DNA from: Guillardia theta CCMP2712
Taxonomy: Eukaryota; Cryptophyceae; Pyrenomonadales; Geminigeraceae
Length of the DNA: 40,214 nucleotides
Assembly (NCBI RefSeq): GCF_000315625.1
Contig: NW_005434600.1
Span: 157,755 to 197,968 of the forward strand
Direction of reading: 5' to 3'
Position numbers and translations under genes: made by a program. The first letter of the stretch is position 1. Each line of letters starts with the position of its first letter. Shown here piece by piece: positions 9,571-19,192 of this stretch. The notes under the pieces were generated by a model. The model did no database searches. It was not told where the DNA came from and saw nothing but the letters and a program-made list of their open reading frames with translations.

Positions 9571-10350
9571 TTGCTGCAACAAGGCGCAGGGAGAGAGGCG
9601 GAGAGGAGGAGGGTGTCGCAGCAGGCAGGAGGAGAGAAGGGGGAGGCAGCGGAGGAGAGGAAGGAGGTGGAGAGGAAGGAAGGGAGCTACAAGCCATCCT
9701 CTGCGTCGAGGAGCAAGCTGGAGAGCTACAGGCAGTCGCAGAAGCTCAAGGAGGCGTCGGACAAGGGGCGAGTGAGCGGGGAAGGGCAAAGGCTGGACCA
9801 GGATGAGGGCAAAGGGAGGCCTCTTCCTATACCTGAGGCTTCTGCCCCTCCAATCGCCCAAGGCCTCTCCCCCGCTCGTCCTGCACCACCTTTGAACAGA
9901 CCCCGGCTTTCTCCTGCTGCTGCTACTGCTCCACGAGGCGTCCCCGCGTATCAGATTGCTACTGATCCTTTCTCGATGGCAAATCTGTTTCCTCCTCCTC
10001 CTGCTCCTACTCTTGCAGTCAAGGAAAGAAAGCAAGAAACCAGCCAAATCTCTGCAGGTAGAGGAGGAGGGGAGGGGAATGAGGAGAGGGGAAGAGAAGG
10101 GCGCGGGGGGCGGGGGGCGGGAAGGAAGAATTCGGATGGATGGAGAGGAGGGGAGAGGAAAGGGGAGGGGAGGGGAAAGGGGAGTGGGGGGAGAATCGGG
10201 ATGAGAGAGGAGAGGAGAGGAGAGGAGAGGAGAGGAGGATATGGGATTGATGAGTTATTCCAGGAAATCGCGCAGGAGAGGATGGCGAAAATCGCTGCGA
10301 GAAAAGCAGCAGAGGGAGGGAACAAGGGAGGAGGGGAGGAAGATTTGTAA
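9571..10350 (+). pseudogene. Formin gene fragment: linker plus 3'-terminal exon, lacking FH1-FH2
   Basis: Bases 9583-9880 match the complement of formin 2692-2980 (shared peptides RVSQQAGGEKGEAAE and SSASRSKLESYRQSQKLK). The match stops at the start of the polyproline region, and the FH1-FH2 sequence is absent. Homology resumes at about 9990-10065 with the complement of 142-216 (PPPPAP then AVKE-K), with a 2-nt difference that shifts frame. After a GGA-rich former intron, an exon follows acceptor TTATTCCAG with EIAQERMAKIAARKAA and ends at TAA 10348-10350. The 259-codon frame is open throughout but joins former exon and intron. The formin's own last exon lies outside the window, so this copy is the only view of that C-terminus here. 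Whether it is transcribed is unknown. Confidence 0.7.
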
Positions 10351-10817
10351 ATGCCACTGAGATGAGCTAACAAGACAATAAGACCAACAAGACTATGGAA
10401 GGATCGAGCACGAGAAGGATGTATGGATAGCACAATGCAGATGAGGAGAAATTGCGAGCTGATGAGGAAATTCAGTTGGATATCAGAGGTGTGAGGGGCG
10501 AAAGGCACAAAGGGAGGAGGAGAAGTTGGGAGGTTGGGAATGTAAGGAGGGACAGAAAGGGAGAGATCCGAAAGATCCGAAAGAGGAGGAGAGGACAGGG
10601 GAAGAATCACCCAGCAAGGTAGATGTGGGGAGGGGAGGTACTATCCAGCAAGGTAGGAGATCAAGTTGGCTAGTGGCAACCACTTCATTGAGCATCATGT
10701 GGGTACGTAGCGTCTAGAAAGCTGCATTGTTGGCATGCGACGCTTTCTCGTCATGCTTCCACCACTGGTCGCTGCGCCCGGCGGTGCCGTCGAAGGACTT
10801 GGCAGACCATCTGGTGG
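10351..10817. other. Spacer without a recognised gene
   Basis: Purine-rich on the plus strand in its first part, with short repeats such as GATCCGAAA (10564-10580) and AGCAAGGTAG (10613-10655). No ORF with family features was seen. Confidence 0.4.
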
Positions 10818-10828
10818 CTAGATGAGAG

Positions 10829-11006
10829 AGATTCGAGGAGGAGGAGGAGGAGGAGGAGGAGGAGGAGGAGGAGGAGGAGGAGGAGGAGGAGGAGGGAGAG
10901 GGAGAGGGAGAGGGAGAGGGAGAGGAGGAGGAGGAGGAGGGAGAGGAGGAGGGAGAGGAGGAGGGAGAGGAGGAGGGAGAGGAGGAGGAGGAGGAGGAGG
11001 AGGACA
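10829..11006 (+). repeat. (GGA)n / (GGAGAGG)n microsatellite
   Basis: Long GGA run broken by GGGAGA and GGAGGGAGA motifs. It is open in several frames as polyglycine or Gly-Arg peptides, which I treat as artefacts. It directly precedes the reverse-transcriptase fragment at 11087. Confidence 0.9.
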
Positions 11007-11086
11007 AATGAGGGGACAAGGGGTTCTCAGCAAGAGAATTCTAGGAAGGGAAACGGCGGAAAACAAGGAGGGAGGGAGGCACAAGG

Positions 11087-11379
11087 GTCAACCAGTTGTC
11101 ATTCTTGCCGACAACGTCAATCATGAGTTCAAGGCTAAAATCGACCTTCGTGAAGGAGCTCAACCAGTTCAGAGCAAGCCTTATCCGATTCCAATCGCAC
11201 TTGAGGGAGACCTCCAGGAGGCTTTATCGTATATGCCGCAGAGGGATATGATCGAAGTCTCATCGTCAGCCTGCTCTAGTTCTGTGATCTTTGTGAAGAA
11301 GAAGGATAGAACTGCGCCGCTCCCACACGTTACTCAGATGCCCTTGCCACGACGACGTAAAGTCTTCTTCACTTCGTAG
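11087..11379 (+). mobile_element. Ty3/gypsy reverse-transcriptase N-terminal fragment
   Basis: The translation shows the usual start of a Ty3/gypsy RT: a region equivalent to H.I.l..ga.PV..rPY (here GAQPVQSKPYPIPIA), then the polymerase entry stretch IEVSSSACSSSVIFVKKKD. In complete elements this is followed by the fingers and the YxDD palm; here it stops at TAG 11379. It has no full RT and cannot be active. Adjacent RNase H and integrase pieces lie on the opposite strand, so the element has been rearranged. Confidence 0.75.
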
Positions 11380-11386
11380 AAGTCAC

Positions 11387-11554
11387 CATCAGCTGTAACA
11401 ATGGGAGCAGGAGGTTGTGAAACAACATCCACAGTAGGATCCCATCAGCTGTAACAATGGGAGCAGGAGGTTGTGAAACAACATCCACAGTAGGATCCCA
11501 TCAGCTGTAACAATGGGAGCAGGAGGTTGTGAAACAACATCCACAGTAGGATCC
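11387..11554 (+). repeat. 56-bp tandem repeat, three copies
   Basis: Three nearly identical units start at CATCAGCTGTAACAATGGG. They overlap the 3' end of the minus-strand integrase-tail frame. Since 56 is not a multiple of 3, each added copy is read in a different frame (VTADGILLWML, then LLQLMGSYCGC), so the repeat grew without coding constraint or after the element died. Confidence 0.9.
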
Positions 11555-12069
11555 CCAAAGTAGTAAGGACGCAACGTGGAAACATTGTAATGGGCGTCTT
11601 TGAGCGGACGCAGCCGTAGAGGAAAAGACAAACGCACTGTACTGTCAGACGGCTTGAACAAAAGCCGATGTTCTAGTAGACTCAAATCCTTGGTAGAAAG
11701 CATAACAAAGTCACCAACATTGAAATCAGCCGATCGACGAGCCTTATTCATCTGCGCCTCACGTTTCTCAGCCGCCAAGACAAGAGCGTCGCGAGCAATG
11801 TCCAAGCTCTGTAGGAGATCATCACGAGTTTCGTCAACATCTTCATGAGCATGCTGAGGAGAGAGGTTGATCACTGTCCGCACGTCCCGTTGGTACAGGA
11901 TCTGAAATGAGGTAAGGTCAGCAGAATTTCGTACAGGAGAGTTCCATGTCTTTTTCAAGTGAACCAGATTGGTATCCCAATCCCTTTCATCATGTTTCAA
12001 ACAGAAAACGCTATTAGAACTTTCAACTCGTCCTTGACTCTGAGTAAGGCCAACACAATCGCCAAACAT
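11389..12069 (-). mobile_element. Ty3/gypsy integrase C-terminal fragment
   Basis: The translation has the end of a gypsy integrase: GRVESSNSV (in place of GQTERVNR), DWDTNLVHLKKTWNSP, SFQILYQRDVRTV, and the C-terminal stretch ARRSADFNVGDFVMLSTKDL followed by RPYY. The zinc finger and DDE core upstream are missing. The preceding RNase H frame (12080-12614) lies on the same strand just upstream, so an internal deletion appears to have joined RNase H to the integrase tail. Confidence 0.75.
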
Positions 12070-12079
12070 CCTCGCTCAC

Positions 12080-12614
12080 GTAAGGAATAGTTCATCTGTG
12101 CCGGGTTCAATCTTTTGCTGTAGCAGCCCACAGAGAGAAATGTTTGTACGACTGGTCGTTGCATGAGAGCTGCCGCAATCGCCTTATCACTTGTATTGAC
12201 AAACAGATGAGAATGTAACTCTGGATTGAAAATTTGAAGCACTGGAGCATCCACAAACGCCTTCTTCAACTGATCTGGGGACGCTTGGCATGCCTCGTCC
12301 CACACAAACTTGACATTCTTCTTTACAATGTTGGAACTATTGTCGTTGCTGTGGGATGAGATGTTGCAGAGAGGGGTAGACGCAGAACTTGCACTTGTCC
12401 ATGCAACAATCTCCGAACTTGTGGCAGAGATCGTCACATCAGCATGTTCCCGCACTCTCTCCGCGTAATGGCTGAGGCCTTTAAACATCGGGGGAGCTGT
12501 CCGAAGCAGTGGAAGGTCAAGGCCCCCAAGATGATTGTTGTCTGCTCCATGCTGCCCTGAGGAGCGTGTCGTCCCCCCTGGGTGTGGTATTGGTTGAGAG
12601 CAATGGGCACACAA
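12080..12614 (-). mobile_element. Ty3/gypsy RNase H-region fragment
   Basis: Motifs match the RT-RNase H connection of gypsy elements: FVWDEACQASPDQLKKAFVD, APVLQIFNPE, NTSDKAIAAALMQ (position of the catalytic TDAS motif, here changed to NTSD), CYSKRLNPAQMNYS and ERGCLAIVLAL. The Asp of TDAS is retained, but the preceding Thr is Asn. Upstream residues are not RT-like, so the polymerase part is lost. It is a degenerate fragment. Confidence 0.75.
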
Positions 12615-12959
12615 CGGAGGAAGGTCATGTAGAAATTTGTCAATTGCTGTTTGCTAGAAGGTACCAAGGTTTGTACTCTCCACTACAGAAGTTGAAAAGA
12701 CCCTTGAATGGTGTTGGCTTGCGAAGGAGGAAGGCGCTGCAGGATGCTAGGAACACGTGTCTGGCAATGGGGGAGAAGAGAAAACTTGGAGGCAGCGCTT
12801 GCAATCTTGATTGGCAGGATGCGGCGAAAGAATCTTTGGAGTCATCAGACTGCACTGGCTGACAGAAAGCACCAGAACTGCTTTGACGAATGATTGGAAA
12901 TGAGTTTTCTGGTCGGATGAATCGTGTCTTCTCGGATGATCGGAGGAGGGATGATTATA

Positions 12960-13998
12960 CATGGTTGTGAGTTGGGCAGCTCGAGGACAGGCAACTTCCA
13001 CCAAGCCTGATGTCGTAGTTGGTTCTCCAACTCGACAACCTTCAACAGGAGCGAATCCTTTGCTGCATACCATGCAAGGACAAAGGTACTGCAGGAGCAA
13101 CTTCAGCTGCTGCCTGGAGGTCTTGAATTCGCCAACGACAGCGTCATTCCACGACGCTTCGTCGCAGTCGCAGGAGTACGCTCACGCACGACACCGTCAC
13201 TCCTCAACGCCTGGTGCAAAAGTCAACTCGACGAGCCGAGTTGCGATAGCAAGGATGGCACCGCCTTGGATACTACGGCTCAGAGCCGGAAGGATACGAA
13301 AATCCGCCAGTTGCATCACCCAGGCGTCTGGTTTCAAGGCGGTCCGAAAGCACAAAAGCTGGAAATAGGCAAGGGGTGCAGGCGCAACGAGCGCGCAGAG
13401 GGCCGCTGCTTTAACTGCGGGCAGCGAGGACAAGAAGCGGCAAGAACCCGTATCATCACACGAGAGCTGGCCTCACAGGTGATGAGGATACCTACTCGCC
13501 TGCATCAGACATGGAGCCGTCCCATGACCAGCACACTAAGGCGCCGTCAAAGGACCACGGTAAGCGCCCGTACGGTAACGAGGATAGCACCAGCAGCAGG
13601 TGCTTTCAAATGAACATCAACTTCGCATCCCAGGTACGATCGCTGGCCATGTCGAAGGCACAAGAGGATGTGGAGGACAAATTCTCGCGTTGCTCGACAT
13701 GGGGGCAGAAGCGAGCTCGACACGGGGGCAGAAGCGAGCTCGACACGGGGGCAGAAGCGAGCTCGACATGGGGGCAGAAGCGAACATTCTCGCTCCTTCA
13801 GTCACCCGGGTGCTACGGCTGGTGCAGTTGCTCACCGCGACAGCTCCATGGTCGTTCAACGGTTCGCAACGCCTCTCGAGTGGACTTCACCATCATCGCG
13901 GGCACGGCAATAAACGCACAAGGGGACTTCCTTGTCAGTGTACTCGGCGCGCTTTACACTATGATGATCTGCTTGCACTAGACAGACGGTCGGGATGA
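12960..13998 (+). mobile_element. Ty3/gypsy gag zinc knuckle and aspartic-protease fragment
   Basis: Frame-shifting ORFs on the plus strand hold gag/protease remnants. At ~13400-13440 the frame reads RCFNCGQRGQEAART, a CCHC knuckle with the His and last Cys lost. At 13680-13800 LALLDMGAEA and then ELDMGAEANILAPS give the retropepsin motif (D-[ST]-G-A, here D-M-G-A) around a 23-bp tandem repeat. Frames change between 13266-13613 and 13600-13998, so no intact polyprotein exists. Opposite orientation to the adjacent RNase H/integrase pieces shows rearrangement or nested insertion. Confidence 0.65.
13695..13786 (+). repeat. 23-bp tandem repeat, four copies, spanning the retropepsin active-site motif
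   Basis: Unit CGACAYGGGGGCAGAAGCGA with three further bases. Three extra units add 69 nt (23 codons), so the frame is kept before and after: LLDMGAEA at the first unit and ELDMGAEA at the last. Confidence 0.88.
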
Positions 13999-13999
13999 T

Positions 14000-14250
14000 G
14001 GTCTGCTTAGCGAACTCCGGGCGGCTTCTTTACCGTGGATGATCGCCGCGTTGGCGACAGACTGAGTCAATCTTGACATTGGTTCCGAAAGTGCTTCACA
14101 GTCGCTGCTGAATCAAGCGGTCCGAGCAGCGTCAGTGTCCGATCCGATGATCCGTCAGTCGGACTCCGGGATGATCTCCGGGACGGTGAATAATTCAGTC
14201 ACTGGAGTCCGGGCCCGGGGGCCGGCCCATCCGACACTTTTTTTGTTTTA
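14000..14250. other. GC-rich, gene-free island
   Basis: Words such as GTCCGATCCGATGATCCG and GGACTCCGGGATGATCTCCGG recur, similar in texture to 7320-7440 and 33480-34200. No coding potential was recognised. Confidence 0.4.
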
Positions 14251-14263
14251 CAGATTGCGAAAG

Positions 14264-14600
<337 letters not shown>

Positions 14601-14871
14601 GGGGCAGAAAAAGGATCAGGACAAGGAACGATTTGATCAGAAGCAAAATAAAAAGTCTCCTCTAACTCGAAATCAAAGGGCTAGTTATGATTATCAGTGC
14701 AGCAAATCACTACATTTCCAAGATTGTTCTCAGTCCGTGAGCGGTTTTCTGTCTGTTACTTTCCGACCTCTATTGCTGTTGTCATCGCCTTCTTAAACAA
14801 CAATCTCATCACCATCACCATCACCATCCAGACTTGAAGCTGTTCAGTCTCTAATCGTGTTTTCTCACAGG

Positions 14872-15402
14872 ATGAGAACCATTCTTTACTCCCCCTTCGG
14901 CAACCTGCACGCTCGATCCTGTCAGATAGACTCGGGGCCCTTCGGGAACAACTCTCATTGCTTCAACAACCTCGGGTGATGGACTTTTGAACTTCTGCCC
15001 GTCCTACATGCTCACGTTTCTCAACAGCTCTCACACTATCAAGACCGGCAAGTACTACCAGGATAGCAACAACGAGGACAGAGCGGTGGGTTGCCCTTCC
15101 TTGTGCTGTAGCAGGGTCGACGCTGACGCTCCTCCTTCTCGCCTCCTCCCATCCCCTCCTCTCTTGTGCGCCTTCCCTCTCTCTTCATCTCCTTCCTCTG
15201 GATGTCCTGCCCGTATCATCTTTCTCTTCGTTTACCTCCCTTCCTCCTCCACTGCGTTCCATCCTACCTCTCCCCCTGTCGGATCTTCACTCCTTCCTCC
15301 TCCTCTCAGGGTCTGACGGTCGGGAGCATGTGGTATGACCCGCAAACCAACGGCTCGTGGGCCAACGGCAGGAGGGGAGGGCTGGTGCAGGCGTTTCGAT
15401 GA
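14872..15402 (+). CDS. Small three-exon gene of unknown function (84 residues)
   Basis: Exons 14872-14975, 15028-15085 and 15310-15402 join in phase with GT-AG sites: donor CGG|GTGATG, acceptor CAACAG, donor GCG|GTGGGT, acceptor CTCTCAG. The last exon ends at TGA. The product reads RTILYSPFGNLHARSC, then SHTIKTGKYYQDSNNEDRA, then GLTVGSMWYDPQTNGSW. It is rich in Asn, Gly and aromatic residues, and I do not recognise the family. The ATG follows an acceptor-like TTTCTCACAG directly, so this may be only the 3' part of a longer gene whose upstream exons were lost to the repeat/retrotransposon region to the left. Confidence 0.5.
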
Positions 15403-16195
15403 AGAGCGAAGGTTGCGGACATGTGTAAATGGTGTAAGATGTTTAACAAACAGTTGAACTGTCAAGTCCTGCTCCATTCCTCTACACACCCTTTCCTACT
15501 ACTCTTCCTCCCTCTGCCTCTGTCTTGGCTCCCAACGCCCTTCTGTTGCCGTCCTCCTCCTCTCCCTCCCTCCCTCCCTCTCTCCTTCCTGCCCGTTCCC
15601 CCACCTGCTCCCTGTCCTCCACCCTCCTTCTCACTCTCCTCCCTAATCAAATCCACCCTTCCATTTCTCCCGGGGCGGCAGAGGGAGGGGGGGAGGGAGA
15701 AGAGAGCAGGGCAGAGAGCAGGGCAGAGAGGGAGGTGGTGGGGAGAGGAGAGTGCCAGTCAGAAGATGCTGGGGAGCGGAGAGGGGAGAGGGTGAAGGCC
15801 GCAGATAGGCTCAGAGAGAGAAGGAGGGAGGGAGGGAGGGAGGGAGGGAGGGAGGGAGGGATGAACATGCAAAGGCACAACGGGGGATGGTGAGGGGGAG
15901 TGGGAGGGCAAGAGGGAGGGGGAGGAGGAGGCATTGGGGTGTGGGAGGGAGTAGCGACTGAGCCGAGCTGCTTCCAGCATAAGCGTCGCTCTCCGCTATG
16001 GAACTCCTTGTTTGTGGTGTTGCGGCGGGTTGCCTTGGGACGTCGTTGCTGTTTGCGAGCGAGTTTGGCAAGGTGAGGAGAAAGGAGGCGAATATCTCCT
16101 GTGAGATGAAAACTTGTTGTGAACAACAAGGATGAAGTTTACCCCGATGTTCAAATGACGTTGTGATTCGAATGCATGATCAAACATGTTTGTTT

Positions 16196-16380
16196 ATGTA
16201 TAGTTCCCTGATGTAATCCAAGATGTTCTGTTATGTATGATCTTGTACCATCATTCCCTTATATTTCCAAGAAATTATGTATGATGTGTATGTGCAATCT
16301 CGTATTATCATTCCATCACACACCCAAGATGTCATGTTGTTGTGTATATCATTTCCAGATATGATCCAAGAGTGTGACTG
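16196..16380 (+). repeat. Degenerate repeats of about 50-60 bp
   Basis: Units begin with YCCAAGA (near 16217, 16267, 16331 and 16366) and continue with GATGT-ATG and ATCATTCC words. Similar words (ATCATTCCATGTGTCACATC) occur near 40072. Confidence 0.45.
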
Positions 16381-17073
16381 TTTGTTCTATCGAGCAAGAT
16401 GATGTGTTTGCTCGATGTTGACTTGTTCTTAGGGTCTTGGAGATTCCTTCTTCGCTGAGAAAACCCCGACAGGAAAACCTTCCAATGAGGTATCATGCTC
16501 AATCCCAGTCCCCCTCCTCCTACAAAATTCCTCCTCTTCTCCTTCCTCCTTCCTCCTCTCTTCGTCCTGCTACTCCTTGCTACTCCTCCTGCGTTCCTCC
16601 TCCTTCCTCCCTCCTCCCTCCCACTCCCTCAGTGCTCCTGCTTATCCTTCTTCGTGCACTTTCTCCCTCCCTGCCTTGCTCTCCAGCCCTCCCCCGCCAC
16701 CCTCTCCTTTCAACTCACCTCCCCTTCCTCACCCTTCCCCACCCCTCCTCCCCCCTCTCCGCTCCTCCTCCTTCCCCTCTCATCCCCTCTACTGCCCCTC
16801 TCCCCCTCTCCTGCCCCTCTCTTTCTCCTGCCCCTCTCCTCCCTCCCCTGTCCTCTCTTCTCCCCCTTCCCTCTCCCCTCTCCTCTCCTCTCCTCTCCTC
16901 TCCTCTCCTCTCCTCTCCCTTGCTTCGCTCATGACAGTCTCCAGTGCAAGGCGCACGAGGCTCCTATCTCAGATCTCCGGGTCCCACATGTCTTCGTTCA
17001 TAGAGAATTTCCCAAGTAGAAGAGGGAGAAAAAGTTTGTAAATTATTCATATCTTACTTGCTTCCCTGCTCCT

Positions 17074-17173
17074 NNNNNNNNNNNNNNNNNNNNNNNNNNN
17101 NNNNNNNNNNNNNNNNNNNNNNNNNNNNNNNNNNNNNNNNNNNNNNNNNNNNNNNNNNNNNNNNNNNNNNNNN
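17074..17173. other. Assembly gap (100 N)
   Basis: Exactly 100 N within a CT-rich repeat. The round number suggests a placeholder of unknown true length. Confidence 0.97.
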
Positions 17174-17626
17174 TCCTCTTCATTCCTCTCCTCCCTCTCC
17201 TCTTCATTCCTCTCCTCTCCTCTCCTCTTGTTCCTCTCCTCTCCTCTCCTCTCCTGTTCATTCCCCTCCTCTCCTCTCCTCTTCATTCCTCTCCTCTCCT
17301 CTCCTCTTCATTCCCCTCCTCTCCTCTCCTCTCCTCTCCCCTTATTCTCTCCTCTCCCCTTATTCTCTCTTCTCCTCTCCTCTCCTCTCCTCTCCTCTTA
17401 TTCTCTCCTCTCCTCTCCTCATCGCTCCTTTCCTGCCCTGCCCTGCCCTGTCCCCCTCCTTGCTTGTTTCCTTCACACCTCATCTCTCCTTCATCACACA
17501 TAGCAAACAGTCAGTTTCTATGTTGGAACTTTCCACCATTCCTTGCTCAGCTAATCGTCAATTCAAGGTTTACCACTTTTGTTCAAATTTCATTGATTAA
17601 TCCGACATGTTCACAAGTTATCTACA

Positions 17627-19143
17627 TCAATACATGACATGACAAAGTCCAAGATTTTCCTGAAGCTTTCTGTTGAGAATCTCGCTGACTTGTCTTGAAT
17701 TTTCTGTTCTCATAGTCAAATCACTTGCATCAGTTGCATTCTCACTCACCCGCAATATTTCCTGAGCTTTAACTTGCATCGCACTTCTAGCGATCTCTGC
17801 ATAATCTCCCGTTTGGAGATTGCTGAGACGACAAGTCAGTCTTGACATGATCTCGTTTGTAACAAATATGGCAAATTGTAAGGAAGATCATATCACCTCA
17901 AGAAGATGAAGAGGAGAAAAAGGAACTGATGATAAAACTTTCTCTCCTTCTCTTGGTCTTCATCTGAGCACAAATCACAAACTGCAGGTTAACAAGTTTT
18001 GTCCATACATGTACAGTTGGCTAGACAGGAGAACAGGATAACGTGTCCATCATTTGCCTTCATCTAAAAAGCATCACCTTCAAGCACTATGGAAACAGCA
18101 ACAACCTGGTTGACGAAGTTGTTCAATTCTCTTTCTTGTTTCTTGCTGATTGTATCATGGGGAAAGTCGTCGTGATTTGCTCCACAGAAAGCCAAAAGAA
18201 CTCTGAAGGGGAAACAAGTCAATCCAATCATCGTCGTCGTCGTCGTCATCATCATCATCATCATCTCCATCATCATCATCATCTACCTGCAAAGCTGGAC
18301 TGCAACGTCTGGTTTCTCAATCAAAACGCTCATCGCCGTCAAGACCTGAAAAGTTTTCATTCGTCAACAGCGATTTTCACAACAATGAACACAACTTTCT
18401 CACCACAACCACAAGATCTTCACTCTCCATCTTCTGCCGTATGATTGTATGCTGTGCAAACTGCACAAGAATCTCTCCCGCTAGTAGAACTTCTCTCAAG
18501 ACATGTTCACTCGCAGGGTCGACAGAACGCAACACGTCATAGAGGATGCGATGGACGTCGAGGACGAACATAGGAGGCAAGTTGGATCTGTGCTGAGCAA
18601 GTGCTGAAAGCATTTCGAGCGATCGGATCTTTGACAAGGTGCTGATGTTACTTCTTCTCAGCTTGTCAACAACGTTCTCCAGGCCAGATTGAAGACGAGG
18701 TGTATCACATGATGATGAATGAAACTGGAGATGTGTTGATTGTTACTGAGAGAATTCACTGGATGAGAAGAGATGGTGCTTACATCGTCATCGTTGATCG
18801 TGCTTCTTGTGCTGCACCTGCGTTGAGATTGTTCTGATTCTTGATGATAATGATTGTGTTGGTGATGATGATTTCGTTGCAGCTCCTCTGAATGTTGTTG
18901 TTGATGTTGTTGTTGATGATGATGATGAAAATGATGATGTTCTTGTTCTTCTTGTCTTTGTTGCAAAGAGTGCAGTTGCAGATGCAGGTGAGGTTGAGAG
19001 TTTGAGGAGATCTTGTACTTTCTGTCTCTGAAACTTTTTCTGCAGGTATCCTGACGAGCTTGCGATGAAATCTGAGAAGAAAAAATGAGGATGTTTGCAA
19101 AGATGGTGGTAATGATGACGATGACGATTACGATTTCGATTTC

Positions 19144-19192
<49 letters not shown>

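Larger units (their letters stand above)
15403..17626. other. Gene-poor homopyrimidine/homopurine region
   Basis: 15480-15660 is pyrimidine-rich on plus and 15675-15940 purine-rich (GGGA runs near 15820-15860). 16500-16920 and 17174-17460 are again CT-rich, with (CTCTC)n arrays. Between them, 16140-16440 is AT-rich with degenerate repeats. Long ORFs here are Ser/Pro or Arg/Glu composition artefacts. Confidence 0.6.

Noticed and set aside
10822-11379. Polyglycine protein fused to the RT fragment
   Set aside because: The glycine part is a GGA microsatellite; only the 11087-11379 part shows family similarity.
16437-17041. Three long overlapping Ser/Pro/Leu frames near 16437-17041
   Set aside because: All three frames are open in a stop-poor CT-rich tract; no domain or splice evidence.
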